Origin: JBMNFB01 sp050949085
Lineage (GTDB): Bacteria; Bacillota; UBA994; UBA5500
Length of the DNA stretch: 64,000 bases
Direction of reading: 5' to 3'
NCBI GenBank assembly: GCA_050949085.1
Contig: JBMNFB010000001.1
Coordinates: 1,116,001 to 1,180,000 of the forward strand
Within the stretch, counting starts at the first letter, position 1. Every line of letters begins with the position of its first letter. Under the pieces are notes generated by a model. That model did not search any database. It was given only the letters and a program-made list of their open reading frames with translations, and was not told where the DNA came from. Both the position numbers and the translations under genes were made by a program. Of the stretch, positions 7,715-16,517 are shown piece after piece.

Positions 7715-10333
7715 CTATTTCCCTTCTGTCGAATATGGGGCGACGTTGAACCAGTTGGTGCCGACCTTGACATCCACCTTCAATGGAACGAGGAGATCGA
7801 TAGCCGTCTCCATTTCCCGCCTGACCAGCTCAGCCAGGGGTTGCAGCTCGGCTTCCGGCACCTCAAAGATCAGTTCGTCGTGCACCTGGAGGATCATCTT
7901 GCTCCTGAACCCCTCAGCGCGCAGGCGCGAGGCGATATTGACCATCGCCAACTTGATCAGGTCGGCGGCGCTCCCCTGGATCGGCGTGTTCATCGCCGTC
8001 CGCTCAGCGAACGACCGCAGGTGGAAGTTGCGACTCCTGATGTCGGGCAGGTAGCGACGCCGGTTCATCAGCGTGGTCACAAAGCCGTTCTCGCGTGCCT
8101 CGCTGATCACCCGGTCGATATAGTTCTTGACGCCGGCATAGCGCTTGAAATAGCGATCGATATAGTCCCTGGCCTCGGCGCGGCTGATTTTCAGATCGCG
8201 TGAAAGGCCGTAGTCACTGATGCCATACACGATGCCGAAGTTGACGGCTTTGGCCTGAGAACGCATTTCCGGACTGACCAGTTCCGGGGCGACACCGAAC
8301 ACCTCTGATGCGGTGCGGACATGGACATCCTCGTCGTGCAGGAACGCCTTGAGCAGGATCGGATCCTGCGAGATATGCGCCAGGACCCGCAGCTCAATCT
8401 GGGAGTAGTCGGCAGCCAGGATCAGGTCAAAACCATCGGCGGGGATGAAAGCCTTGCGGATTTCCCGCCCCTCTTCCATGCGGACCGGGATATTCTGCAG
8501 GTTTGGCTCGCTGCTGGACAGGCGGCCGGTGGTGGTTACCGTCTGGTTATAGGTGGTGTGCACCTTGCTGTCCGCCGGATCGACCACGTGCAGCAGGCCA
8601 TCCAGATAGGTTGACTTCAGCTTGGTCAGCTGGCGGAACTCAAGGATCTTGCTGACCACTTCGTGTTCTTCGGCCAGCGCCTCCAATACCTCGGCGTCGG
8701 TGGAATACCCGGTCTTCGTCTTCTTAATCACCGGCAGACGCAGCTTTTCAAAAAGGATCTGCCCCAGCTGCTTCGGTGAGTTGATGTTGAATACTTCGCC
8801 TGCCGCCCGATAGATCTGATCCATGATCTCCGCCAATCGGCCCTCCATGTCGGCCTGCATCTCACTGAGGACCGTCTGATCTACCTGCACCCCCTGGATC
8901 TCCATAGAGGCCAGCACGGCGGCCAGCGGCAGCTCAATCTGCCGATAGAGATGCTCCAGCTTCTTATCGGCCAGTTCCTCCTCCAGCACCTGCAGCAAGG
9001 GTGCCACCGCCGCTGCCTCAGCCGCCAGCCGGGCCAGACTGTCATCCGCCGCCCCCAGTCCCTTGTTAAGGTATTGCTCCAGCAGGTGGGGCAGGGAGTA
9101 ATCCGCCTGACCCGGGTCCAGCAGGTAGGCAGCCAACAGCGTATCACCGGTTGGTGGCGGCAGAACCAGCCCATGGGCGGCCAGCTGCGTCGTCAGGCTC
9201 TTGACGTCATGCCCGATCAGGCAGGGTTGGTCGCGCAGCAGCTGGTTGAGCAGCGCCTGATGCTGGTCCAGATCCTTCACGACGAACACCGGCTCCCCCG
9301 CCGGACAGATGGCGAGTGCCGGACCTGCCTCCTCACTCTCAAAGGCCAGGGAACAGCTTGCGCTCTCGCGCACCAGCTGAGCCAGCCGCTCCGAGGCAGA
9401 CTCATCGTCCACCAGCAGGTACTCGCCGGACGCCACCGCCTCCATCGGTTCAGCGGTGACCTCCAGGGCGGAAGCAGGCAGTCCATAGAGCAGCGTCCTT
9501 AACTCCAGATCGCGATAGATGGCGGCAACAGCCGCATAGTCGACCGTCCGGCGGCGCAGGTCCTCCATGTCCACCTCCAGCGCCAGATCACGAACAATCG
9601 TCGCCAACTCCTGGCTGAGCCGGGCCTGATCCTCATAGGTCCTCAGCAGATCTACCTGCCGTTTGGTGCCATAGCGCTCGGGATGTGCCAGCAGCTCGTC
9701 CAGCGTGCCAGCGGCAGCCAGCAACTTGGTGCCGGTCTTTTCACCGATGCCGGGCACGCCCGGAATGTTGTCCGAGCTGTCCCCCATCAACGCTTTCAGG
9801 TCCACCAGCTGCCCTGGCTCCAGCTGATAGCGCTCACGCACCGCAGCCGGATCATATACATCCAGATCAGCAATCCCCTTGCGCGTCAGCAGGACTGAAG
9901 TGTTAGGGGACACCAGCTGCAGGGCATCGCGATCGCCAGTGACGATGCGCACGGCGAGGCCAGCCTGCTCGCCCCGAGCCGCCAGGGTGCCGATAATATC
10001 GTCGGCCTCGTAGCCGTCTACTTCCAGAATCGGAATCTGGTACGCCTGCAATACCTGTTGGATGTAAGGAACCTGTTCTGCCAGTTCCACCGGCATCCGC
10101 AGCCGGGTTGCCTTATACTCGGCATACTTCTCCAGCCGCACCGTGGCCCGTCCCTTGTCAAAGGCGACGGCGATATACTCGGGTTGATGCTCCTCCAGTA
10201 ACTTGGTCAGCATTGACGCGAAGCCGTGCACTGCATTGGTATAGCGACCACTGCTGGTGGACAGCAGGGGCAAGGCAAAGAAGGCCCGGAAGGCCAGTGA
10301 ATGTCCATCCAACAGGAACAAGCGAGGTTTCAA
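7715..10333 (-). CDS. polA: DNA polymerase I
   Basis: The 872-residue protein contains an N-terminal 5'-3' exonuclease (FLLDGHSLAFRAFFALP, VTGDRDALQL, GDSSDNIPGVPGIGEKT). A central domain aligned to 3'-5' exonuclease lacks the DxE pair at motif I, as in other Gram-positive Pol I enzymes. The C-terminal palm/fingers have DYSQIELRVLAH, RSQAKAVNFGIVYG and VHDELIFEVP. It fills gaps and removes RNA primers. The start is a TTG at 10333 behind GGGGAGGGG. It is the first gene of the polA-mutM-ytaF-coaE cluster. Confidence 0.96.
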   Translation of the reverse strand: MKPRLFLLDGHSLAFRAFFALPLLSTSSGRYTNAVHGFASMLTKLLEEHQPEYIAVAFDKGRATVRLEKYAEYKATRLRMPVELAEQVPYIQQVLQAYQIPILEVDGYEADDIIGTLAARGEQAGLAVRIVTGDRDALQLVSPNTSVLLTRKGIADLDVYDPAAVRERYQLEPGQLVDLKALMGDSSDNIPGVPGIGEKTGTKLLAAAGTLDELLAHPERYGTKRQVDLLRTYEDQARLSQELATIVRDLALEVDMEDLRRRTVDYAAVAAIYRDLELRTLLYGLPASALEVTAEPMEAVASGEYLLVDDESASERLAQLVRESASCSLAFESEEAGPALAICPAGEPVFVVKDLDQHQALLNQLLRDQPCLIGHDVKSLTTQLAAHGLVLPPPTGDTLLAAYLLDPGQADYSLPHLLEQYLNKGLGAADDSLARLAAEAAAVAPLLQVLEEELADKKLEHLYRQIELPLAAVLASMEIQGVQVDQTVLSEMQADMEGRLAEIMDQIYRAAGEVFNINSPKQLGQILFEKLRLPVIKKTKTGYSTDAEVLEALAEEHEVVSKILEFRQLTKLKSTYLDGLLHVVDPADSKVHTTYNQTVTTTGRLSSSEPNLQNIPVRMEEGREIRKAFIPADGFDLILAADYSQIELRVLAHISQDPILLKAFLHDEDVHVRTASEVFGVAPELVSPEMRSQAKAVNFGIVYGISDYGLSRDLKISRAEARDYIDRYFKRYAGVKNYIDRVISEARENGFVTTLMNRRRYLPDIRSRNFHLRSFAERTAMNTPIQGSAADLIKLAMVNIASRLRAEGFRSKMILQVHDELIFEVPEAELQPLAELVRREMETAIDLLVPLKVDVKVGTNWFNVAPYSTEGK

Positions 10334-10429
10334 ACCAGATCCCCTCCCCTTGAGACGTTGTCTGCCTCTATTCTATCAGAAGGAAAAAGGCCTTACTATC
10401 AGCTGCTATCAGGCGACGAAAAGCCCAGC

Positions 10430-10454
10430 AAAAAAGGCGGCGCGTGTTGCCGCC
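10430..10454 (-). terminator. intrinsic terminator after the sigma/anti-sigma pair
   Basis: On the minus strand the stem GGCGGC / GCCGCC is followed directly by six Ts (plus-strand As 10430-10435). Confidence 0.65.
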
Positions 10455-10498
10455 ACCCCTCGCTCAGATAACTGGCTACCTGGGTCAGACCAATGCAA

Positions 10499-10532
10499 GA
10501 GGCCTGCCGCCACTTATCTGGCGACAGGCCTC
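10499..10532 (-). terminator. strong inverted repeat just past the anti-sigma stop
   Basis: A 14-bp inverted repeat with one mismatch (arms 10499-10512 and 10519-10532, GAGGCCTG core) begins seven bases beyond the anti-sigma stop codon. The T tract after it is weak. It probably works together with the terminator at 10430-10454. Confidence 0.5.
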
Positions 10533-10538
10533 AGTCTT

Positions 10539-11123
10539 CTAATATTCCTGCCTGAAGCGATAAACCCAGTATCCAGTGCCGATTCCAAATATCCCGAGGC
10601 CAGCGAGCCCCGACCAGAGCCAGCGTTCGGCTGGTTGCAGGGTAGGGATCGGTGGTTCTTCACTCTCCTGGAGATGAGCGCCCCCCCTGACACTATCAAC
10701 CGGGAGATCATCGGTAACTTCCGGCGGGATCGTCTTAATCTGAAACTCGGGATCGCCCCCGGCGTCGTCGAAAAACCGGGCAAGCTGCGGACCCTGCATC
10801 GGGAAAAGGTAGATGTTACCCACCAGCAGCACCACCATCAGCACTGCCGCCAGTGAGGCGAGGCGGGGAGCGAAGTAGCGCCAGGCAGCCCGCTTCCTGG
10901 GTTTCTCAGCATGCACCTTCTTCAATAACTCAGCCCGAAATGCGGGTGGCGGAGACACCAGGGGTAGAGCCTGCAGCAACGACCGATCCCGGCGCAGCTG
11001 AGCCAGTTCTTCCCGGCATGCGGCACAGGTGGTCAGATGCTCCTCCAGCGTCTGCTTCTCGGCGCTATCCAGCATATCGTCCAGAAAAAGCGCCAAGGAG
11101 TTCCGCACTCGATTGCATGACAT
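10539..11123 (-). CDS. zinc-finger anti-sigma factor, membrane protein
   Basis: The 194-residue protein opens with a ZAS/zf-HC2 domain whose HxxxCxxC is His29-Cys33-Cys36 (EHLTTCAACREEL), with Cys3 as a possible fourth ligand. A membrane helix lies at ~88-106 and a second near 167-185, with an acidic linker between. Proteins of this type bind the cognate ECF sigma factor at the membrane until released. The gene starts 14 bases after the sigma gene stop. Confidence 0.88.
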   Translation of the reverse strand: MSCNRVRNSLALFLDDMLDSAEKQTLEEHLTTCAACREELAQLRRDRSLLQALPLVSPPPAFRAELLKKVHAEKPRKRAAWRYFAPRLASLAAVLMVVLLVGNIYLFPMQGPQLARFFDDAGGDPEFQIKTIPPEVTDDLPVDSVRGGAHLQESEEPPIPTLQPAERWLWSGLAGLGIFGIGTGYWVYRFRQEY

Positions 11124-11137
11124 CGCTCACCCCCCTT

Positions 11138-11746
11138 TCAATCCCTTTGACGTCGAAACGCTTCCAGAAGTTCCTCATCCTGCAGTCGGGCGCGCAAGGC
11201 AGAACGGGCTCGACTGATGCGCGACTTGACTGTTCCAAGATTGCAGTCGGTAATTCTGGCAATCTCATCATATGTATATCCATGCAGATCGCGTAACACG
11301 AGAGCCAGCCGATATTCAGGCGTGAGGTCGAGCAGCGCAGCCTGCACCACCCGGGCCAGCTCCTGCTGCAATGATATATCCTCGGGCCCGGCCTCCAGGC
11401 TTGGCCACTCGCGATTCAGCTCGCCTTCTTCGGTGGGGATAGCTGCGTCGAGGGAGAAGGCAATGCTGGCTCGACGTTTCTGCTTGCGCACCTGGTCATA
11501 GAAGCAATTGGTGACAATCCGGTAGATCCAGGTGGAGAAGGCCGACTGCCCCCGAAACCGGCGCAGGGATCGATAGACTTTGAGAAAGGCTTCCTGCGCC
11601 AGATCAAAGGCATCCTCCTGATTGCCCGTCAACCGATAGGCCAGATTGTACACCGTCTGCTCATAGCGAATCACCAGCAGCTCGAAAGCCGACTGGTCAC
11701 CCTGACGAAACCTTTCGACCAACATTTCATCCGTTGGTTCAGTCAT
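11138..11746 (-). CDS. ECF-type RNA polymerase sigma factor
   Basis: The 202-residue protein has sigma-70 region 2 (LAYRLTGNQEDAFDLAQEAF and FSTWIYRIVTNCFYDQVRKQ) and region 4 (YRLALVLRDLHGYTYDEIA, NLGTVKSRISRAR), as in SigW/RpoE-type ECF factors. It probably directs an envelope-stress regulon and its own operon. The ATG at 11746 has AAGGGGGTG upstream. Coupled to the anti-sigma gene. Confidence 0.92.
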   Translation of the reverse strand: MTEPTDEMLVERFRQGDQSAFELLVIRYEQTVYNLAYRLTGNQEDAFDLAQEAFLKVYRSLRRFRGQSAFSTWIYRIVTNCFYDQVRKQKRRASIAFSLDAAIPTEEGELNREWPSLEAGPEDISLQQELARVVQAALLDLTPEYRLALVLRDLHGYTYDEIARITDCNLGTVKSRISRARSALRARLQDEELLEAFRRQRD

Positions 11747-11844
11747 CAAACCCACCCCCTTGCCGCTGGTCCGCGCCAGTCCGCCCAGACCAGATACTCC
11801 AAATCGGTCCAAAATGCGCCACCGAATGATGTAGCGCTGCCTGA

Positions 11845-11873
11845 ATTATACCGTAGAATCCCTGTCCGTTGAA
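11845..11873 (-). promoter_or_regulatory. probable promoter of the sigma/anti-sigma operon
   Basis: On the minus strand TTCAAC (11868-11873) and TATAAT (11845-11850) are 17 bases apart, about 100 bases before the sigma gene. The -35 is weak. I see no clear ECF-type AAC...CGTA autoregulatory motif. Confidence 0.45.
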
Positions 11874-11994
11874 CCCAACATCACCGATTTCGTTGGGTTT
11901 GCCAGCAAAATGCAGGAGAGGCTTGCCAATCGGCGGTGGGTATAGTAGTAATAAGGAACCAGGGTTGAAAACTGTGCATGAAGGAGGCGTGGAG

Positions 11995-12285
11995 ATGCTG
12001 ACCAGCAAGCAGAGAAGCTATTTGCGGGGGTTGGCCAATCCTCTAGATCCGATATTCCAGATTGGCAAGGGCGGGGTTACTGAGAGCCTGGTGCAGGCCA
12101 TCAGCGATGCTCTCACCGCACGCGAGTTGCTCAAGGTGCGGATGCTCAGTTCGGTGGGCGACGATATCCGCCATCTGGCGCAGACCATCGCGAACGCGAC
12201 GCAGGCGGAAGTAGTCCAGACCATCGGGCACAACATCGTGCTCTACCGACGGAACGCAGAAAAACCGCGCATCGAACTGCCCTGA
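11995..12285 (+). CDS. yhbY: YhbY/CRM-domain RNA-binding protein
   Basis: The 96-residue product is a single CRM domain: LTSKQRSYLRGLANPLDPIF near the N-terminus and an IGKGGVTESL segment in the GKxG position, ending in the NIVLYR strand. YhbY proteins bind the large ribosomal subunit precursor. AAGGAGG lies seven bases before the ATG at 11995, which fixes the start although the frame is open further upstream. A MITE-like repeat begins eight bases after the stop. Confidence 0.92.
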   Translation: MLTSKQRSYLRGLANPLDPIFQIGKGGVTESLVQAISDALTARELLKVRMLSSVGDDIRHLAQTIANATQAEVVQTIGHNIVLYRRNAEKPRIELP

Positions 12286-12292
12286 CACATTG

Positions 12293-12673
12293 GGGGCTGT
12301 CGCAGCCGGGAGCCCTCTCAGCCAGACACTCCCGCGAAGGCGCCTGGCGACTAGCCGTCAGTTGAAAAAAGTGCAGAAGGGCGGGGCTGAGGGAAAGGTA
12401 CGAGGGGCTGTTCCACCAGCAACGCCCCCCAGTCAGGACACACCCCTTCAGCGCGCCGATGTCGTCAAAGGTCAGGGGGCACACCTCAGCATGATGCCGA
12501 TTTGGTGGGCATTGCCTCTCGATAAGGACTTGCGATGTCAATAAGGCGATGTTTGCCTGAAACATCGGTTGGTACCTCACTAACGACTTATCGGTAAGCG
12601 CCTTCAGGGGTGATGCTCAAGAAAGCACCCACTGCAACTCAGGAGAGGCAGTGGGTGTTATTGCGACAGCCCC
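12293..12673 (+). repeat. MITE-like repeat, copy A
   Basis: The 381-bp element is bounded by perfect 11-bp terminal inverted repeats GGGGCTGTCGC (12293-12303) and GCGACAGCCCC (12663-12673). A second internal terminus-like start, GGGGCTGTTCC, occurs at 12404, from which the sequence parallels copy B. It carries the twin-hairpin module (CTTGCGATGTCAATAAGGC, then GATGTTT/AAACATC) and the terminal hairpin CACCCACTGC / GCAGTGGGTG (12626-12635, 12648-12657). No transposase-sized ORF is present. No clear target duplication is seen. Confidence 0.8.
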
Positions 12674-12701
12674 TTATTCAACTCGCAAGTTCCTGTCTGA
12701 C

Positions 12702-14546
12702 CTAATTGCTGGCCACCTGCATCTGGTCGTACTTGAACTGGGCCTGGTTGAGCTCGTAGTAGACGCCGCGCCGCAGGAGCAGCTCTTCGTGCGTCCCCTG
12801 CTCGATGATGCGGCCGTCGTCAATCACCAGGATCACGTCAGCGCTGCGGATGGTGGACAGGCGATGGGCGATGATGAAAGACGTTCGCCCCCTGAGCAGG
12901 ACCTCCAGCGCCTCCTGGATCAACTGCTCAGTCTGGGTATCGATGCTGGAGGTGGCCTCATCCAGGATCAGGATGCGCGGATCCGCCAGCAGTGCCCGCG
13001 CGAAGGAGATCAGCTGGCGCTGTCCGACCGAGAGTTTGGAGCCGCGCTCCTGAACCGGCGTGTCGTAGCCATATTCGAACTGCATGATGAAGTCGTGGGC
13101 GTTGACTGCCTTGGCCGCAGCGATGATCTCGGCGTCGCTGGCATCAAGTCGCCCGTAGCGGATGTTGTCCTTCACCGTACCTGAGAACATGAATGTGTCC
13201 TGCAAGACGATGCCCAGCTGGCTGCGCAACGACTTCAGGCTCACATCCCGCAGGTCATGTCCGTCGATTCTCACCGCCCCCGCCACCGGATCGTAGAAGC
13301 GGCAGATCAGATTGATGATCGAGCTCTTGCCTGCGCCGGTCGGCCCCACCAGGGCCACCGTCTGGCCCGGCTTCACGCTCAGGTTGATATCGTGCAGCAC
13401 GATGCGCTCATCATAGCCAAAATCGACATGCTCGAAGTCCACCTGGCCCGCGATGTCCGGCAACTCGATGGCTCCCGGCGCATCGTCCACATCAACCGGG
13501 TAATCGAGAATCTCAAAGACGCGCTCGGCCGAAGCCATGGAGACCAGGAGCTGGTTATAGACGTTGCTGAGGTTGCTGATCGGCCCCCAGAAGCGGCTCA
13601 GGTAGCTGGTGAAGGCGATCAGCTCGCCCACCGTGATGGTGCCGCTGTCAAAGAGCAGCTTTGAGCCAAACCAGTAGACGATAATCGCGCCCAGAACCTG
13701 TGTCAACTCCACCGACGGGCCGAACAACATGTTGATCCGCATCGCCCGCATCCAGGCGGAGAAATAGTCATCGTTCAAATCGGTGAACAGCCTGAGATTG
13801 AACTTCTCCCGGCTGAAGCACTGGATTACCCGCATGCCAGAGAGCGTCTCCTGCAGATTGGCGTTGATGTTGGCGTTGCGCCGTCGCACATCCCGCCAGG
13901 AGTTGCGCACCCTGGTGCGCAGCCAGGTGGCAATCACGACCAGCAGCGGTACGGTGATCATTGAATAAAGCGTCAGCTGCGGGTTCATATAGAGCATGAT
14001 CAGCACGATGCCGGTGATGCTGAACAAGTCGGTGATCACGTTGACCAGGCCGCCGGTAATCAGGTTGTTCAGCTGGTTGACATCGTTGGTGATACGCACC
14101 ATGATCTTGCCAGCCGGCCGGCTATCATAGAACTTGAACGACAGGTGCTGAATATGCTCAAACAGCTGCTTGCGCATGTCGTAGAGGATGCTCTGTCCCA
14201 GGCGGTTCATATTCCGCGTGCGTGCCCGCGAACTGAAGAAGGTTGTAAAATGCACGCCCATGAGCACCAGGCCGATCAGCGTCAGCCCGCGGACGTCTCC
14301 GTTGGCAATGTGCTCGTCGATGGCGATCTTCATTAGATATGGCGATGCCAGACCGGTAATGGTCAGAATCAGCATCAGGCCAAGGATGAAGACCAACGTC
14401 CCCCGGTACGGGCGCAGATAGACCAGCAAGCGGAGCATCAACCGGCCGTCAAAGGGTTTCTCGATCGCCTCGTCCTGGTCATACTTGCTGCGTCGCTTCT
14501 GCTCCTCCAACTCTGCGGCGGTGGGCTGCTTATTGCCTCTGGCCAT
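12702..14546 (-). CDS. ABC exporter half-transporter, second subunit
   Basis: The 614-residue protein has a cytoplasmic N-terminal extension (~40 residues), six membrane helices (~50-330) and an ATPase with Walker A GPTGAGKSS, Walker B ILILDEATSS and the switch His in IIAHRLST. The position of the signature LSGGQ reads LSVGQ, a non-canonical signature, while the partner subunit has LSGGQ. Such asymmetry is typical of heterodimeric exporters (BmrC/BmrD, TM287/288 type). Start and upstream stop overlap as TGATG, indicating translational coupling. Probable drug or lipid export. Confidence 0.9.
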   Translation of the reverse strand: MARGNKQPTAAELEEQKRRSKYDQDEAIEKPFDGRLMLRLLVYLRPYRGTLVFILGLMLILTITGLASPYLMKIAIDEHIANGDVRGLTLIGLVLMGVHFTTFFSSRARTRNMNRLGQSILYDMRKQLFEHIQHLSFKFYDSRPAGKIMVRITNDVNQLNNLITGGLVNVITDLFSITGIVLIMLYMNPQLTLYSMITVPLLVVIATWLRTRVRNSWRDVRRRNANINANLQETLSGMRVIQCFSREKFNLRLFTDLNDDYFSAWMRAMRINMLFGPSVELTQVLGAIIVYWFGSKLLFDSGTITVGELIAFTSYLSRFWGPISNLSNVYNQLLVSMASAERVFEILDYPVDVDDAPGAIELPDIAGQVDFEHVDFGYDERIVLHDINLSVKPGQTVALVGPTGAGKSSIINLICRFYDPVAGAVRIDGHDLRDVSLKSLRSQLGIVLQDTFMFSGTVKDNIRYGRLDASDAEIIAAAKAVNAHDFIMQFEYGYDTPVQERGSKLSVGQRQLISFARALLADPRILILDEATSSIDTQTEQLIQEALEVLLRGRTSFIIAHRLSTIRSADVILVIDDGRIIEQGTHEELLLRRGVYYELNQAQFKYDQMQVASN

Positions 14547-16315
14547 CAGAGAATACCTCCTTCTGTGCCGGTTGCCTGCATCATCTCGCGCAGTTTCTCC
14601 TGGTCCTTGAACTGCACGTCATGGATCTCCCGGTAGATTGGGTTGTTCTCCAGCAACTCCTCATGCGTCCCTCGCCCAACGATCCGCCCCTGCTCCAGCA
14701 CGAGGATCAGGTCGGCCTGCTTCACGGTGGAGAGTCGATGGGCGATGATGAACGTAGTCCGCCCCTCCATCACTCGCTGCAGCCCCTGCTGAATCGCGAA
14801 CTCCGTCTCCATATCAACGCTGGAGGTCGAGTCGTCCAGGATCAGGATGCGCGGGTCAACCAGCAGAGCGCGGGCGATAGCCACCCGCTGCTTCTGGCCG
14901 CCGGAAAGACCGACGCCGCGCTCTCCCACCATCGTTTCATAGCCATCCGGCAGCTCGGCGATAAACTCGGCAGCCTGCGCTACTTCGGCTGCAGCGATGA
15001 CCTGCTCCAGCGGCGCATCTTCCCGCCCAAAAGCAATATTCCCGCGCAGGCTGTCCGAGAAAAGGAAGGTCTCCTGCGGGGCGATACCGATGCCCCGGCG
15101 CAATACCTCCAGATCCCAGTCGCGCACATCCACGCCGTCTACCAGCACCTGGCCGCTGCTCACATCATAGAAGCGAGGGATCAGGTTGATCAGGGAAGAC
15201 TTGCCCGAGCCGGTCCCTCCCACCAAGGCCACCGTTGTCCCCGGCGGGATGTCGAGGTTGATCTCGTGCAGCACATATTCATTGCCGTAGTGCAGGGAGA
15301 CATCCACAAACTGAACGTGACCTGTCAGCGGAGCACAATGGGCTTCCGGCGGGCTGGCGATAGCCGGACGGACGTCCATGATCTCAAACAGTCGCTCTGC
15401 CGCAGTCAGCGCCTGCTCCAGCAGGTTGACCAGATACCCGAGACTGCGCAGCGGCCAGATCAGCGACCAGATATAGGAGCTGAACGCGACCAGCTGCCCC
15501 AGCGACAACCCGCCTCTGATCACCTGAAGGCCGCCATACCAGACGACAACCATGCTGCTCAAGCTGCCCAACAGGTCCATAATTGGGAAATACTTAGCAG
15601 CAACGTCGGCCGAATAGACATGGCGGCTCCAGAGCTCCCTATTCTCGCCATCAAACTTTTCGATTTCGTACTCCTCGCGGGCAAAGGCCTTGACTACCCG
15701 CACCCCAGTGATGTTCTCCTGCAGAACGGAGCTGAGTGAGGCAAATTGCTGACGGATCCGGGTGTGAGCCGGCCGGATCGTGCGGTCAAAACGCATCACG
15801 CACCAGACCAGAAACGGCGACACCGACAGGCAGATCAGCGTCAGCTGCCAGTTGGTTCGAAACAGAATGATGGCCACCATTACAAACGTAAGCATCGAGT
15901 CAAACAGATCGAGAATCCCGTTGGAGATCAGGTGACGAACAGCCTCGACATCACCGGTGAGCCGTGACATCAGTTCGCCGGTGCGTGCCTGATCATAGTA
16001 CTGGAAAGGCAGGCGTTGCAGATGGGCGTAGAGTCCGACTCGCAAGTCGTGGATGACGTGCTGGCCCACCTCCTCGATCCAGTAGCCCTTCGCGTAACGG
16101 CAAACACCCCGCCCGACTGCTACCAGCAACACGGCCAGGCACAGTGGGAGCAGCAGCTCGCGTCTGCCGCCTACCAGCACCTCATCCACCAGGAGACGGG
16201 ACAGGTAAGGACCGACCATGCCCAGTCCGGTCAAACAGATGAGGGTGAGCGTCGCGAGAAGAAACGTCCGCCAGTGCGGTGCTGCATAGCCCGCAAGCCT
16301 TCTGGCCGATTTCAC
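14546..16315 (-). CDS. ABC exporter half-transporter, first subunit
   Basis: The 589-residue protein has six membrane helices followed by a nucleotide-binding domain with Walker A GGTGSGKSS, canonical signature LSGGQ, and a Walker B ending ILILDDSTSS. Asp replaces the catalytic Glu after Walker B, the usual degeneracy of one subunit in heterodimeric exporters. Because each subunit completes the other's ATP site, one canonical and one degenerate site are predicted. The GTG at 16315 follows GGAGGG by seven bases and is preferred over a TTG five codons earlier. Confidence 0.88.
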   Translation of the reverse strand: MKSARRLAGYAAPHWRTFLLATLTLICLTGLGMVGPYLSRLLVDEVLVGGRRELLLPLCLAVLLVAVGRGVCRYAKGYWIEEVGQHVIHDLRVGLYAHLQRLPFQYYDQARTGELMSRLTGDVEAVRHLISNGILDLFDSMLTFVMVAIILFRTNWQLTLICLSVSPFLVWCVMRFDRTIRPAHTRIRQQFASLSSVLQENITGVRVVKAFAREEYEIEKFDGENRELWSRHVYSADVAAKYFPIMDLLGSLSSMVVVWYGGLQVIRGGLSLGQLVAFSSYIWSLIWPLRSLGYLVNLLEQALTAAERLFEIMDVRPAIASPPEAHCAPLTGHVQFVDVSLHYGNEYVLHEINLDIPPGTTVALVGGTGSGKSSLINLIPRFYDVSSGQVLVDGVDVRDWDLEVLRRGIGIAPQETFLFSDSLRGNIAFGREDAPLEQVIAAAEVAQAAEFIAELPDGYETMVGERGVGLSGGQKQRVAIARALLVDPRILILDDSTSSVDMETEFAIQQGLQRVMEGRTTFIIAHRLSTVKQADLILVLEQGRIVGRGTHEELLENNPIYREIHDVQFKDQEKLREMMQATGTEGGIL

Positions 16316-16440
16316 AATATCTCCCTCCAATGTTCTGTCACGTCAGGATAACCTATGAATCTGATGTAAGGGTGATTCGCCGACCCCCCTTGTCTTCCTC
16401 CCTTGACACAAAAATTTTTAGCATATCGAAAAGAACCCAA

Positions 16441-16481
16441 GAAAAAGAGAGCAGTGACCACCCTTCTCAGGTTTCTGCTCT
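16441..16481 (-). terminator. intrinsic terminator after the DUF421 gene
   Basis: On the minus strand the arms AGAGCAG and CTGCTCT (plus 16475-16481 and 16448-16454) are followed by CTTTTTCTT. Confidence 0.6.
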
Positions 16482-16517
16482 GTTCTGCGTAGAATTTAAG
16501 GAATTTGCCGACCTGGC

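Noticed and set aside
10334..10380. Extended -10 promoter TGATAGAAT for polA
   Set aside because: The box is plausible but no -35 or spacing support was found, so it was not listed as a feature.
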